DNA of 64,000 nucleotides from Imbricaverruca yamaguchii (GCA_034440575.1 JAOTOL010001315.1:142501-206500), one strand, 5' to 3'. Counted from the first letter of the stretch, positions 10,560-22,681 are shown. The notes: generated from the sequence alone by a model not told the origin. Made by a program: numbers and translations.

Positions 10560-10830
10560 GTGGACATGTCACATGCACCTGGATATGTGGCATACACGTG
10601 GATGTGAGATATCCACATGTATGACACAGTTAGTTAGTTATTATGGGTTTAGAGCGCATCAACTGCAGTGGTTATACAGCGCCCATCACATGTATGACAC
10701 ACACGTGGATGTGTGTCATACACGCGGATGTGTGTCATACACGTGGATGTGTGTCATACACGTGGATGTGAGGTATCCACGTGGATGTGTAGCATGCACG
10801 TGCATGTGTGGCATAGGTGCACGTGGACGT
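10560..10830. repeat. 19-bp GTGGATGTGTGTCATACAC array
   Basis: Imperfect repeats of about 19 bp with the palindrome-like core CACGTG, interrupted at 10629-10686 by a mini-retroposon. CACGTG and CACATG variants alternate. Confidence 0.85.
10614..10701 (-). mobile_element. 58-bp mini-retroposon, copy 1
   Basis: Insert 10629-10686 is flanked by an exact 15-bp direct repeat, cacatgtatgacaca (10614-10628 and 10687-10701). On - the insert reads GGGCGCTGTATAACC, then CTGCAGTTGATGCGC, ending in an AACTAACTAAC tail. Copies 2 (53924-53981) and 3 (62885-62945) match in length, order and tail and have different TSDs. The TSD partly overlaps the 19-bp array, so part of its identity could come from the array, but the breakpoints match those of the other copies. 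Confidence 0.82.
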
Positions 10831-11125
10831 GTCCCACTCCGTTTTGCACCAATGCACCTCGGACTGCGAGATCCCCTCTTCAGTCATTTATCACCACGTC
10901 CAGTCACTGGGCGTGGAAACAACTGTTGGCTGTTATGAACAGCTGTGCCCCTCTGCTAATAGGATCGATTGGATCGGATTGGTTCGGATGAAGCACAAAC
11001 GCGACAGGGAGGGGCGAGAGTAATAGAATCAGAGGCGAGAGGAGGAGAGAAAAGGAAATGTTGGGGAGGAAAGAATCAGAGGGAAAGAGCTAGATGGCAA
11101 GACAGGGATGGAGACAGGGGAAGAG

Positions 11126-11129
<4 letters not shown>

Positions 11130-11172
<43 letters not shown>
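11130..11172. repeat. GA microsatellite
   Basis: About 20 uninterrupted GA units, within a purine-rich stretch that begins near 11000 (AGGGAGAAATAGGGAGAGAG). Confidence 0.95.
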
Positions 11173-11176
<4 letters not shown>

Positions 11177-11467
11177 AATAGGGAGAGAGAAGAGCTGCAA
11201 AGAAAAGGTGAAAGCCACTCCCCACCGGCACCCCCACCTCCGCCCCCAACATATCCTCACAGCAACTCAGTCCCGGCGACAGAGAACTATTTTCACGCGA
11301 CTTCCCGAGATCGGTGTTCATGCGCCTACGGCAGTCACGGAGGCATCGTGGGGTGAGAAGAGGGTTGGCCTTGGCTCGCATTATTGGCACAATGTGTTCT
11401 ATGTCCACAGGATATCGGATCGCCAGCGTGACAACGCGGATCGGGCGCGACGAATCCTATCGTGCGT

Positions 11468-11765
11468 GTTGTGATTAGTGGTGTGATTAGTGTTGTGATT
11501 AGTGTTGTGATCAGTGTTGTGATCAGTGGTGTGATTAGTGTTGTGATTAGTGGTGTGATCAGTGTTGTGATTAGTGCTGTGATTAGTGTTGTGATCAGTG
11601 TTGTGATCAGTGGTGTGATTAGTGTTGTGATTAGTGGTGTGATCAGTGTTGTGATTAGTGTTGTGATCAGTGTTGTGATTAGTGTTGTGATTAGTGTTGT
11701 GATTAGTGCTGTGATTAGTGTTGTGATCAGTGTTGTGATTAGTGATGCGATTAGTTGCGTGATTA
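11468..11765. repeat. 12-bp GTGTTGTGATTA array
   Basis: About 24 units of a 12-bp repeat (GTGATTAGTGTT) with recurrent TTAG/TCAG and GTT/GGT variants. Frames are open on both strands (VISVVISG on +, NHNTDHNT on -) purely because of the period. Confidence 0.95.
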
Positions 11766-13240
11766 TTGAGCTGGTGGAGAGTAACGGCGTGGTCAGTGAT
11801 TGTGATTGTCAATGGACCGATTGTGGGTGGACGTTGATTGTCTCTCTGTCAAGTGTGTCCCACTCAATAGAACGTTTTGCACTAGGCACTCCGTGTGGGT
11901 CGGGGTGTTCTACTCTATCAAGGGTAGGACTGTATTCTACCATTTCGTATTTCAAGCTCAGATGTATTTGTATTTGTATTTGTATGATGTATCTAATGTA
12001 TAATATAGGATGCATAATGTATCTTATATATGTATTTTACTCTTATATATGTATGTCGTGGGCAAAATAAGTTTCGCGACATTGACGAGCAGTTTTATTC
12101 AGGCATGATGAGTGAGAATAATGCAGTTTTCAAGTTGTATCAAGTTGTGTCTATTCCGAGACTCGATGCTGAACTTATCGTCATTTTCCTCCAAAAGCGT
12201 CCGGCCGCTATTGCTATGTAATCTGTCTGGAGTTACCCAACTGTAGCTCCACAATCACTTCAGTCCGAAGTGCCCAAAACTTTGTGGAGTTGTATTGCCT
12301 GACATGACATTCTCCGAAAAATTGCTGCCTGCAGCTGCTTACAATAAGCATAGTAAAAAGTAGCACGGTAGAGGAGGCCTCCCAAGAGATGTCCCTCAAT
12401 GGAATGCAATTTCCTCTCCCATGCGCTCTTGTTCCGGCTAATTTCGGGCGTGTCAGGACCCATATAACTTGTTGAGAATTATGTGCGCGGGGTGCCTGGC
12501 CGGCTGTTTCTGGCCTGCGGGCCGATGCGTGCCACCACTGCTTTCTGATGCGGTCGGTTGTGCGTGCGTGCGACGTGGCGCTCGCTGCGCATGCGTGGCA
12601 TGCGTGTCATTTGCCCGAGGGGTTGAAGGAGGAGCTCTGGGTGTGACACGGCAGACGGCGGTTGGAACTGGCACCGTGTTGACATATGTTGAGCGATTGG
12701 ACTGCGTGCTCCGGTGTGGCCTCCGGGAGATTGTGTTGTGGCCAAGAGAGAATAGATTGTGAACAAGAACCAGCGTGAATTTGTGAGGACAAATTTACCA
12801 ACATAACTGCCCAGGCAACGCCGCTGTAGCATACTGTGTTGAGATTCTCTTGTCCCCACGGGCTTTTCCCGCCCAGTTTCTATGAGCCAGCTTGCGTGCA
12901 TGACGACATAACTACGTGACTGGCCGACTGGCTGTTACCTGTGCGGTGCCGATTAGACCGATGCCGACAATATTCCACCATGAAATATGCTCCTCTAAGT
13001 AAAATAATGCACGGTATTAATAATGCAAACTTAAACATCTCAGATTTGCTTAAACACCACATAAAAACCTACTGCTTTCCTACCATCTAGTTAAATCAAT
13101 TACGCTTCACCATGTTTCGAAAACCAGGCGTGGTGAAACGGACGTGTCTAAGTCGTAGAAAATGAGTCAACTTAATGTGCTTACGGTGATTAACCAGGTT
13201 TCAGGTTCATTCGTCAGTGAAAGGATTAGGACTTGACGTG
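11766..13240. other. Low-copy spacer, no gene supported
   Basis: Mixed-composition sequence with no repeat array and no recognisable coding region. It includes a GC-rich patch (12480-12680) and AT-rich sequence with TATTTGTATTTGTATTTG (11965-11983). Scattered frames of 60-140 codons overlap on opposite strands. Confidence 0.45.
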
Positions 13241-13244
13241 CTGT

Positions 13245-13405
13245 AGGGGAGAGTTCATTAACCTATCGAGCCAGTTTCAGGTTCACAGATCGGGAGTCCC
13301 CATGCCCTGCACCCCAGCGTGTGACGGAGTTCCATTAACCTGTCATCGAGCTCATGTCTTTCCAGGCTTCCCGAGCCGGGAGTCCCCATGCCCTGGCAGC
13401 GCCGG
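13245..13405. repeat. Imperfect direct duplication of about 80 bp
   Basis: Two copies share the order TTCATTAACCT ... TCGAG ... GGGAGTCCCCATGCCCTG (about 13252-13310 and 13330-13395). An isolated two-copy duplication. Confidence 0.6.
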
Positions 13406-13465
13406 CAGGGCGTGTTAGACAGGGTCCGGGTTGGCCGTGCCCCTCCGGTCACTCCGGCTCGACTG

Positions 13466-13602
13466 AGGGATCGGCTCCGACTGCGGCTCCGGCTCTTTCC
13501 AAATGGCGTCTCCGGCTCCGACTCTGGCTCCGAGTAAAATGTCCCGGCGGCTCCGGCTCCGGCTCCGGCTCCGAGCAAAATGTTCCGACGCCGGCAGGCT
13601 CC
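13466..13602 (-). mobile_element. GGAGCC MITE relic, copy 3
   Basis: A decayed relative of the MITE at 25830-26108 in opposite orientation. It has GGCTCC-based repeats with the diagnostic internal spacers CCGAGTAAAATGTCCCGGCG and GAGCAAAATGTTCCG. One edge has a terminus-like AGGGATCGGCTCCG; the other end is lost, and no TSD is visible. Confidence 0.7.
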
Positions 13603-13757
13603 GGGGCGCACTGGTTAGAAGGAGGGCGAATGAAGGGCTGGAGACTGACTTTCGCCGTGACCAGGCCTCCCGGCTCGGCCGAGCTCCTTGGGTTGCTGGA
13701 GCTGCGTCGCCTTTCTGTGCATACGTCACTGGGATTGTGTATCACTCGGAAGTCGGA

Positions 13758-14025
13758 ATGCACCTCACTCAGAGGGCATCTCACTCAGAGGGCGCCTCAC
13801 TCAGAAGGCACATCACTCAGAAGGTACATCGCTCAGAACGTCCATCACTCAGAAAGCGCATCACTCAGAGGGCACCTCACTCAGAAGGCACCTCACTCAG
13901 AAGGCACACCACTCAGAATGTGCACCACTCAGAAGGTACATCGCTCAGAACGTCCATCACTCAGAAGGCACATCGCTCAGAATGTCCATCACACAAGAAG
14001 GCACACCGCTCGGAATGGATGCAAT
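13758..14025. repeat. 16-bp CACTCAGAAGGCACAT array
   Basis: About 16 units of a 16-bp repeat with variants (AGAGGGC, AGAACGT, AGAATGT). The unit is not a multiple of three, so the frames rotate. It ends 18 bp before the left arm of the fold-back element. Confidence 0.92.
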
Positions 14026-14042
14026 CCATTAGGCGGCTTCAA

Positions 14043-15489
14043 GTAATAACTTCCCAAAGTTTTGCACTACGCGCGTAAGGCTTGGTATGGATGCTTTCTT
14101 GGCATCTTCCTTGGCAATGCGGGGACAATTTTGATTGACTCCGCTGGTTAACGCTATATTGAATCAGAGTGTGATGGAGGGGCGTTCGGCAAGTTCACAT
14201 TTTTTAAGTTCGAAATTCCGAAGTCAGATAATCTTGAAGCTGAAATGGTTAGTGATCATGTGCGAAAAATGTGGCAAGAGTGTTGGTTTATTTTGTTAAA
14301 TATTTTCACCTCTTTCCAAAGTTCGTTTATATGTAGTTAGAACAGAAAGAACGTGAAAATCCAGATGTAATGGCATAGGGAAGTGGAAGACACTTTTTCC
14401 TTCATTGGACTATGTTATTTGCGTCTTGCAACATGATATCGCTGCAATATCTTTATCATACTCCTCGCGTATCAGAAGATATAAAGGCGCTCCGATCCCC
14501 TTTACCCCCACCCGAGGTCGAGGTCATTATCTGATGGGGGTCGACTAGGTACGGATTAGAATCACCAGGCCCTTCCAATTTGTCTGGCTGCATCGCTGAT
14601 AGGAAGCTGGTATGAACAGTGCCATTCCAAAGGCGATCACTTGATTGCAGGGACAGTCAAAACACCAAGCCATATAGAGCTGATTTCAAATTTGCGCGCG
14701 GCATAAAGTCTGGAGTTAGCCGAACAGATGACGACTGCTGTCACGATAAGCGGTGATGTTGGAGACCATACGGAAAGCAACCAACGCCGCATGCTGACAT
14801 GGACGGATTCGATCTGAGCAGACTTATCAGCTGCCGCTTAAACGAATTAAGTCTGCCGTTGACTTTTCCGGAGAGCTTGGAGGGCGCAGCGATTTCTCCC
14901 CCGCCCCGTGCAAAACGATGCACGACAAACACGCCAGCAACCGCAATGCCAACATGTCCAAACACCTCAAGTTTTTGGGCACACAATTGAAGGTCTCTGA
15001 CCTCCCTCGACATTTGCCCTTTCCCTGCCGTCGCCTGCTGGGAAAATCAGCCGCTGGCGCCGATCCACTCGGGCGTGCCGGGTGTTACAAGTATCATGTT
15101 GCAAGGCGCAAATAGCATAGTCCAATGAAGGAAAAAGTGTTTTCCACTTCCCTATGCCATTACATCTGGATTCCCCTGTTCTTGCTGTTCTAACTACATA
15201 TAATCGAACTTTGGAAAGAGCTGAAAATACTTAACAAAAGAAACCAACACTCTTGCCACATTTTTCGCAAATGATCACTAACCATTTCAGCTTCAAAACT
15301 ATCTGACTTCGGAATTTCGAACTTACAAAAATGTGAACTTGTCGATCGCCCCTCCATCCCACTCGGGTTTAATATAGCGTTAACCAGCGGAGTCAATCAA
15401 AATTGTCCCCGCATTGCCAAGGAAGATGCCAAGAGAGCATCCAGTGCCAGGCCTTAAGCGCGTAGTGCAAAACTTTGGGAAGTTATTAC
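14043..15489. mobile_element. Fold-back DNA transposon with about 400-bp inverted arms
   Basis: Left arm 14043-14438 and right arm 15092-15489 are inverted copies matching at roughly nine in ten positions by eye. Both outer ends are GTAATAACTTCCCAAAG. The unique centre (14439-15091, about 650 bp) has no long frame and no recognisable transposase. Each arm, read inward, keeps a short open piece (KFEIPKSD, then EAEMVSDH.RKMWQECW) of unknown origin. No long TSD is visible; the ends can be read with a TA on each side, so superfamily is not assigned. The element is probably non-autonomous. Near-identical arms suggest either a recent insertion or arm-to-arm conversion. Confidence 0.88.
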
Positions 15490-15837
15490 GGGGCGGCAAT
15501 TGTTGTTGTTGTTGTAATTACTTCGGTTGCGTGTCTTCATTCTGTGTCGCTCGGCAACTAGATGTGCGACTATATCCGACAGCAGGCACCCATGAGGAAG
15601 ACCTAGTCGCCCAGACGCTCAGACAGGCAGGCAATCGGTTAAAATTCCAACAGCTCGACGCCCAGAACGAGCCGGGCTGGCCCGGGCTGGATTGTTCAGA
15701 TGAACTTTTGCTCCGAGCGAGGATGAAACCCGAGCGGGTCGACTGCCGTGTGTGTGTGATCGAAGTCCATCCTCCAGGGATCCGGCCTGGTTCTACGAGG
15801 CCCTGGCTGTCACTGCTCAGTCTAGGCCGAGCCTGAC
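15490..15837. other. Spacer with short open frames
   Basis: Begins with a short GTTGTT run, then moderately GC-rich sequence. Frames of 119-140 codons overlap on opposite strands, with no recognisable domain. Confidence 0.4.
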
Positions 15838-17170
15838 TGCTACTACCCGATCCGGTGAACTCGACCCTGACTGTCACAACCCGGTCCGGCCAGCCCGACC
15901 CTGACTGTCACTACCCGGTCCGGCCAGCCCGACCCTGACTGTCATTACCCGGTCCGGCCAGCCCGACCCTGATTGTCATTACCCGGTCCGGCCAGCCCGA
16001 CCCTGACTGTCATTACCCGGTCCGGCCAGCCCGACCCTGACTGTCACTACCCGGTCCGGCCAGCCCGACACTGACTGTCACTACCCGGTCCGGCCAGCCC
16101 GACCCTGACTGTCACTACCCGGTCCGGCCAGCCCGACCCTGACTGTCATTACCCGGTCCGGCCAGCCCGACCCTGACTGTCATTACCCGGTCCGGCCAGC
16201 CCGACCCTGACCGTCACTACCCGGCCCGGCCAGCCCGACACTGACCGTCACTACCCGGTCCGGCCAGCCCGACCCTGATTGTCATTACCCGGCCCGGCCA
16301 GCACGACCCTGACTGTCACTACCCGGTCCGGCCAGCCCGGTCACTACCCGGTCCGGCCAGCCTGACCCTGACTGTCATCTACCCGGTCCGGCCAGCCCGA
16401 CCCTGACTGTCATTACCCGGTTCGGCCAGCCCGACCCTGTCTGTCACTACCCGGCCCGGCCAGCCCGACACTGATGTACCCGGCCCGGCCAGCACGACCC
16501 TGACTGTCACTACCCGGTCCGGCTAGCCCGACCCTGACTGTCATTACCAGGCCCGGCCAGCCCGACCCTGACTGTCACTACCCGGTCCGGCCAGCCCGAC
16601 CCTGACTGTCACTACCCGGTCCGGCCAGCCCGACCCTGACTGTCACTACCCGGCCCGGCCAGCCCGACCCTGATTGTCATTACCCGGTCAGGCCAGCCCG
16701 ACCCTGACCGTCACAACCCGGTCCGGCCAGCCCGACCCTGACTGTCACAACCAGGTCCGGCCAGCCCGACACTGACCGTCACAACCCGGTCCGGCCAGCC
16801 CGACACTGACTGTCACAACCCGGCCCGGCCAGCCCGACCCTGACTGTCACTACCCGGCCCGGCCAGCCCGACACTGACTGTCATTACCCGGTCCGGCCAG
16901 CCCGACACTGACCGTCACTACCCGGTCCGGCCAGCCCGACCCTGACTGTCACTACCCGGTCCGGCCAGCCCGACCCTGACTGTCACTACCCGGTCCGGCC
17001 AGCCCGACCCTGACTGTCACTACCCGGTCCGGCCAGCCCGACCCTGACTGTCATTACCCGGTCCGGCCAGCCCGACCCTGACCGTCACTACCCGGTCCGG
17101 CCAGCCCGACCCTGACTGTCATTACCCGGTCCGGCCAGCCCGACCCTGACTGTCACTACCCGGCCCGGAC
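15838..17170. repeat. 34-bp satellite-like array, about 39 copies
   Basis: Units of CTGACTGTCACTACCCGG plus TCCGGCCAGCCCGACC, about 1.33 kb in all. Variants are recurrent (CACTA/CATTA, GGTCC/GGCCC, GACCC/GACAC) and combine in blocks, indicating higher-order duplication. There are a few short deletions (near 16340 and 16475). Confidence 0.96.
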
Positions 17171-17221
17171 CACTAGCAGCACGGACGCGGGAGAGGTCGG
17201 GGGTGCAGGGGAAGGTAGACC

Positions 17222-17345
17222 CCGACCATACCAGACGCGTCAACAGCACGGACCACTCGTGCCAAACGCGTCAACAGCACGGAGCGCTGGTGCCAGACGC
17301 GTCAACAGCACGGACCACCCACACCAGACACTTCAACAGCACACA
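17222..17345. repeat. Repeat of about 35 bp around AGACGCGTCAACAGCACGGA
   Basis: About four units containing the MluI-like ACGCGT, following directly on the 34-bp array but unrelated to its unit. Confidence 0.8.
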
Positions 17346-19500
17346 ACTAGCATAAATCCGATTTCTCCGCTTTTAACACGCAACACGTGCATAAACACCT
17401 TCCTGCGTTTCCAGTGGCTAACGAATCGGCTCCGACACGGTTTCAAGCGGGGTGGGAGGCGATGGAATGAGGGGAGACGAGGCAGGCGTATGGTGCCTTC
17501 CAAAATCGCCATGCGGGAGCCCCCTGAAGTACCCTTGTCAGGAGCCCATTTGGCCCACCAGTTCGGAAAACTTGGTTTTTCGGCCCCAATCTCAGGGAAG
17601 CCATGCGACCATCAAATTGTCTAACGTAGTTATCCTATTGGCATAGAAGTAGATCTTGAATCTATGGTCCTTGCGGAGTGGCAAACTAGTCGCCGATTGG
17701 CCCGCTTTGAAACCTGCCTTCCGGACCCGACAAGCGCCCAGGAAGGCCCTTGACAGACTACACATTCTCAGACCAGCCAACCTAACCTAACCTAGTCCAA
17801 CCTAAGCAGCCGGAAGGGCCCTCAAGTGGTGGGCGACAAAAGAATCCCAGAATAAACCAGAAGGACTCCGACCGTAACGACCATCTTTGAGCTGGCGCCA
17901 CGGGCCGTGACTCTGAGCGTCACGGGCCGTGACTCTGAGCGTCGTGGGGTCGACGGCCCTCCGCTGCTTACACAACACCACACACACACACTCCACCATT
18001 TCCTTCCTTATATTGTGCATTTCTAAGCGAGGTAACGGGAACTTGATTGCGCATCCGACAAGTCTCAATTAATGTGTCACGCTGCTAGATGTGGCCAGAC
18101 TGGCTATTTGTTTCTGCGAGTCGAGTGCTTTAAAATGGTATCGATATCTGGATATATTCCTTGAGTGTTATGTTGAAATTTTTGCTTTATGAGTAGAACT
18201 TGCGATACATTTCAAAGCATAGATCAAAAACAGACATTCAACTTGTATTCTATTTATGCCAAAAGATTCCATTCATCATCCACAATGCATTCAGGTGCAT
18301 ATTAGCCGTTGTGAAACGGACCAATGATGTCTCCCAATCGGAGAAGTATAAAACAAAGCTGGCGGGAAGTGGATGAGTCAGTGGCACTTTGTCCCTATAG
18401 GGCTAATCGTAAAGATCGCACAAGTTATGGAACAGCATGGCCAGCATGACCAGGTCCCAGGTTCTTATGCTCTCACTTCAGTTCTAACTCTCACCCTGAC
18501 TTGTTCATTCCACCCAAAAGGAAGCGAACCTTTCACGATTTCATTATGAGGAGATGTCCAGCAACTCCCGCATCCGAATGAGATCCGTGCAACTCCTCAT
18601 CTCATTATATATCTAATTACATATCTTGTATATCTGAATGAGAGGGAGTTAGCCTTAAGTCCAGGATAAGCCGGATGCACCTGTGCAAAATTTTGCAAGG
18701 GGTTCGTGACCCCCCTGACCACGCCTCTGATCGGGCGAGAAATTCTCACGATACAATGTCGTGCCTGTCTGACATTGTCCCGCTGCTCTGTGAACCTTGG
18801 TCCTCAGGTGTCACAGAGGTGACTGCTCTTTGTTCGGGCTTGCACTGGAAACTGGTGGAATGCAAGGCCAGCCCTGGCTCTGTGACTTTTAGCAGGCTTT
18901 CTCCCAAGCTCCCAGCCGCATGGGACGGGGAAAGTCGGGTCTGTGTGGTGCAGAATGCTCCGGTTACAGATCACAACTTCCACCAACACATTTGGTTTAG
19001 AAACAGTGTATTTTAAACCGATTAGTCTGAAGATATTGCCGAGCTATTTAGCAATCACGACGACTTATAATCATGGATGCCACATTCACATAACTTCCGT
19101 TTCACAACACTCGGCTGATCTAAAGTGACCTCTCGAAAGCTTCAAAAACCGCAACTTTTGCTAACGTTCGGATAATGTTCCAATGGCGCAGCGAATGGAA
19201 AAGCGCATCCCATCAGGTCTTGGAAGATGGAAAAGACAAGTACACATAAACATTTTTCCAAAAAGTAGTGTGGAAAAATTAAACAGAAATATCGCTCAGC
19301 TTGGCTCCAAGGGACAGTTAGCCTAAGCATAGGTTGGCATCTGCTGGAATTGATCACACTCGGCTCCACCAACTAGAAAAGGTTCTGGCTGCACAACTGC
19401 CCCGACCCCCCACCGCCTCCTTTTGAACACCCACCGTCGATCCCCATGAGATGGGCGCTAAATGACCAAACCTGGTCGATGCGCCCCAAAACTCAAACAA
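17346..19500. other. Low-copy spacer, no gene supported
   Basis: Unique sequence with a short AACCTAACCTAACCTA run (17778-17793) and a tandem duplication of GTGACTCTGAGCGTC near 17900-17945. There is a short run of TAT-rich sequence at 18600-18640. No frame resembles a known domain. Confidence 0.45.
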
Positions 19501-19529
19501 CCAACCGACATTCCCATTGGAAACGGTCC

Positions 19530-20170
19530 CAACTCGGCCAGCCGGCGCGACCTCCGCCCCGGAGGAAAACCATTCTCACCGCCGGCCGTGCACGCCCAGC
19601 ACGGCGAGACGATGCCGTGCCGCGGCCGCCCGCCCTGGCCGGCGCGCTGCACCAGACGTCCGGTCACGTGACCCGACGGTGACCGTGACGTCAGACTTCA
19701 CCTGCGCGCGCGCGCGCCCGCTGGCCGGCGGGTTCGGCCTCAGTGCGGCCCGGCGGTGCGGTGCGATTCGTGCCGGTTCTGCGGCGCGCGGCGCTCGACG
19801 CCCACCTCGGCTGCGTCAGTGGGTCAGCGATTTTCTGCACGTTTCTGTGCTGCGTCGGGTCGAGTGGTGCGGCGGTCGGCGTCGGGGCCAGGTGCGCGAA
19901 TCTGCTTCAGGTGCGACGGGAAGGCGTGCCAGTGCCAGGCATCTGGTGGACGCGGAGTCGCCCAGACCGATTGTTCCACTTGGCCACCGCCGCGGTGGCC
20001 GGCGAGAGAGGGCAGGGCCAGGTGTGAAGACCCTCAGGTGGATACTGAACAGCTTCGCTGGCCCGTCAGTTGCCGCGACGTTCAGGCGGCCGGATGTTAC
20101 ACGTGTCAGAAGCCGAGCGGGCCCGACAGAGCGGCATGGACCTCCTGCGCCAGATAATCCAGGTTGGTTC
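19530..20170. promoter_or_regulatory. CpG-rich block with CRE and E-box palindromes
   Basis: A GC- and CpG-dense segment without tandem structure. It contains the 12-bp palindrome GGTCACGTGACC (19662-19673) and a perfect cAMP-response element TGACGTCA (19686-19693), followed by CGCGCGCGCG. This is consistent with an unmethylated promoter-type island, but no downstream coding exon was identified. Overlapping frames on both strands are expected from GC richness. Confidence 0.25.
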
Positions 20171-20373
20171 AGGGCAGCGCGCGGCTGGTATTTCATTTTC
20201 CGGCTGTTCTGCTTGTGAGGACGCCGTTCTGTCCCAGCCCTTGTGTGGACTGGCCGCCGCGATAGATAGTTGACATATATTTAATATGAGGTACTGGAAA
20301 AAGCTTGAGCTGAACATGTTCGGATGCATTCGAGTAGTGACATACCCATTGTGAAAAATCAAATTATGGAAAA

Positions 20374-20583
20374 TTCGTGAGAGGGGCGGGTGTGGATAAG
20401 GTGTTGGACCCTCTGTATCAAAGGTTCCGTGTTCGACACTCGCACCTCTCGGGACATTTCTCAATCCCGCGGCCCACCGGCGAGACAGTGTAGGCGGCGT
20501 TATCGGCGTTATTCGCCGTTAATGTGCATAAGTAAGTGCGTCGTGAACCACCCAATGCAAAAATAAACAAACTTGGTGAGTGG
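20374..20583 (+). mobile_element. SINE-B copy, diverged
   Basis: Body about 20385-20572. The head is degraded (TGTGGATAAGGTGTTGG; B box GTGTTCGACACTC). GGGACATTTCTCAATCCCGC and CCACCGGCGAGACAGTGTAG follow. A local duplication of the CGGCGTTAT element is present, and the tail is CCACCCAATGCAAAAATAAA. Flanks ttcgtgagagg (20374-20384) and ttggtgagtgg (20573-20583) match at 9 of 11 positions and are a possible TSD. Confidence 0.8.
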
Positions 20584-21390
20584 TTGGCATAACTGGCAAA
20601 TAGTCGGTCTGTCAGTTTGCAAAAAATTGTTAGCTTCACGATCGGACAAAAATGGAACTTTTTTAACCGGCTCAGTCATCGAAATACGTGTTTTTCGTTG
20701 ACTTAATTGCGCCGATCACGAGTCTCAGTTTGGTTAACGTCTATCGCACACAGATTCCCTGAAATCGAAGCATATACACTTAGCTTTTTAACGGTAAATA
20801 TATTCATAAGATGTCGGTTTATATATATTTGATTTCGCATTTATTTCCGGTAAGGTTGCAATAAAAACGAGTTACGATATTCGACCTGAACTGATTTCTC
20901 TCTCAGCATATATTTGCGTATGTATGCGCTATGTCGCTAAGTGATGTTGCTATGTCGTATGCAATGTGTGGATTTTTTTTCTCACCCTGGTAACGTTTCA
21001 TGAGAGCTGCCCCTTGTCCAGTACTCAACCCGCTTAAAATGTCACATTACAATCCACATTTACACAAGCCATCAAGTACCACGTCATCTGCAACGCAAAT
21101 ATTCTGCCATCGGAACATGTGTGCTCCCTGCATTTACCATATGTGCACGCAGATCTATGCAAGTTGAAGTGAACGGGAGGACATGCGGTTTCTTCATAAC
21201 CGCCACCTAGTCTTACAAAGCGCTTGTTTCCCGAATTATTTGAGCGCGCATCCGTGCGGGCATGTGGACCCGAGCCTGGAAAGTTCATGTGAAGCGCTTT
21301 TTGCGGCCTGCTTGGCGTATCAATCACGCGAAAAGATGTAGACTTGAGCCACCGCGAGCCGACGTTGCTGGAAGTCGTGTGTGGCGTCGT
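20584..21390. other. AT-rich low-copy spacer
   Basis: No tandem array and no recognised element. Short frames only. Nothing further is seen. Confidence 0.4.
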
Positions 21391-21394
21391 GTGA

Positions 21395-21610
21395 GGTCAG
21401 GAAAAGGACGGTACACATTTGGGGCTCGTCGGGTAAGATCAGAAGAGGACAGTACACATTTGAGGCTCGTCGGGTTGGATCAGAAGAGGAGAGTACACAT
21501 TTGATGTTCGGTTGGATCAGAAGAGGACAATACACATTTGATGCTCGGTTGGATCAGAAGAGGACAGTGCACATTTGAGGCTCGTCGGGCGAGACCAGAA
21601 GCCGGCGCAC
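21395..21610. repeat. Repeat of about 40 bp around AGAAGAGGACAGTACACATT
   Basis: Five to six units, two of them about 28 bp because the GGCTCGTCGGG part is deleted, so two unit types are interspersed. Confidence 0.88.
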
Positions 21611-21865
21611 ACTTGAGAGGCAGTGTAGGAGAGGAAATCCGACGAATTATTCCATGTTTCACTGAACACTCTGACGCCGCTCGGTGCGCCTGCATCTCGT
21701 CACTTATGCGCGGGAGCCCTGAACTAAGTGGCTTGCCGTGTCAGCTCGACGACTTAAGTGCTTATTGCGACTTAAGTGTTGAGCGCGACTTCCAGCCACC
21801 AGCTCGCTGGCTTCGAGCGTCGGCGGCACGGCGACGTTTCACACCGGAGTGGGCGGCGCAGCATT

Positions 21866-21899
21866 GTCCGCATTGTCCGCATTGTCCGCATTGTCCGCC
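21866..21899. repeat. 9-bp CATTGTCCG repeat, 4 copies
   Basis: Four perfect 9-bp units in a GC-rich stretch. Confidence 0.9.
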
Positions 21900-22034
21900 G
21901 TTATTGGGACCGGCGGCGACCGTGGCGGCTACGTCCGTCGGGCTTTCCGTCTCGGCAGCCGGGCCTGACGGCGGCGCCATGTCAGCTGGCCGCTGCACGG
22001 CTGAGAGGCCACGGCCGAGCCCTGTGGCTCGTGC

Positions 22035-22222
22035 TGGACCAGTGTGGTCGGACCTCGTGACACGCACTGGACCAGTGTGGTCTGACCCCGTGACACGTAC
22101 TGGACCAGTGTGGTCTGACCCCGTGACACGTACTGGACCAGTGTGGTCTGACCCCGTGACACGCACTGGACCAGTGTGGTCTGACCCCGTGACACGTACT
22201 GGACCAGTAGACTAGTGTGGTC
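22035..22222. repeat. 33-bp GTGTGGTCTGACCCCGTGAC array
   Basis: Five to six nearly identical 33-bp units (11 codons), giving 11-residue repeats on + (TRTGPVWSDPV) and on - (SRGQTTLVQYV and VRVTGSDHTGP). Openness on both strands argues against coding. Confidence 0.92.
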
Positions 22223-22681
22223 TTACCCCCTAATGCGCACTGGACCACTCCAGTATCCGGGATGGCGTTCTCCCAGACAGCTCGGAGTGCAACACGTGCC
22301 CGCTATGGTGTGCTCATCCTGCCGGCCAGCATCTCACTCATGCATGCACGAGTCCTTCCTGGTGAAAGCGTGCAGGGCACTGTGCATCCAACAAGGGGCG
22401 GATACGGCGGGCTGAAGGAATGCCCCCCCCCCCACCGCCACATGGAAGGGTGATGCCAATCTGGCTGGTAGAAGGAGCCCCATCCCCTCCGCATGCTCGA
22501 GCTCGTCCCCGCTATCGCTAGTTTTGGGTAGTGACCGGCGGTGGTCCCAAGCTGGGGGTACCCTACGCTGCCCACAAACGGAACGACTTTTGAGCCGAAG
22601 CCGCCTCTTCCGCTGTGACGACCCTCTGGGGAAATAGCGCCCCTCCACACGAGTGTCCAGGGTGGGAATTAAGGGCTTAAT

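Noticed and set aside
14439..15091. A transposase in the centre of the fold-back element
   Set aside because: Only a 90-codon frame on - and shorter frames on +, without any recognisable catalytic motif.
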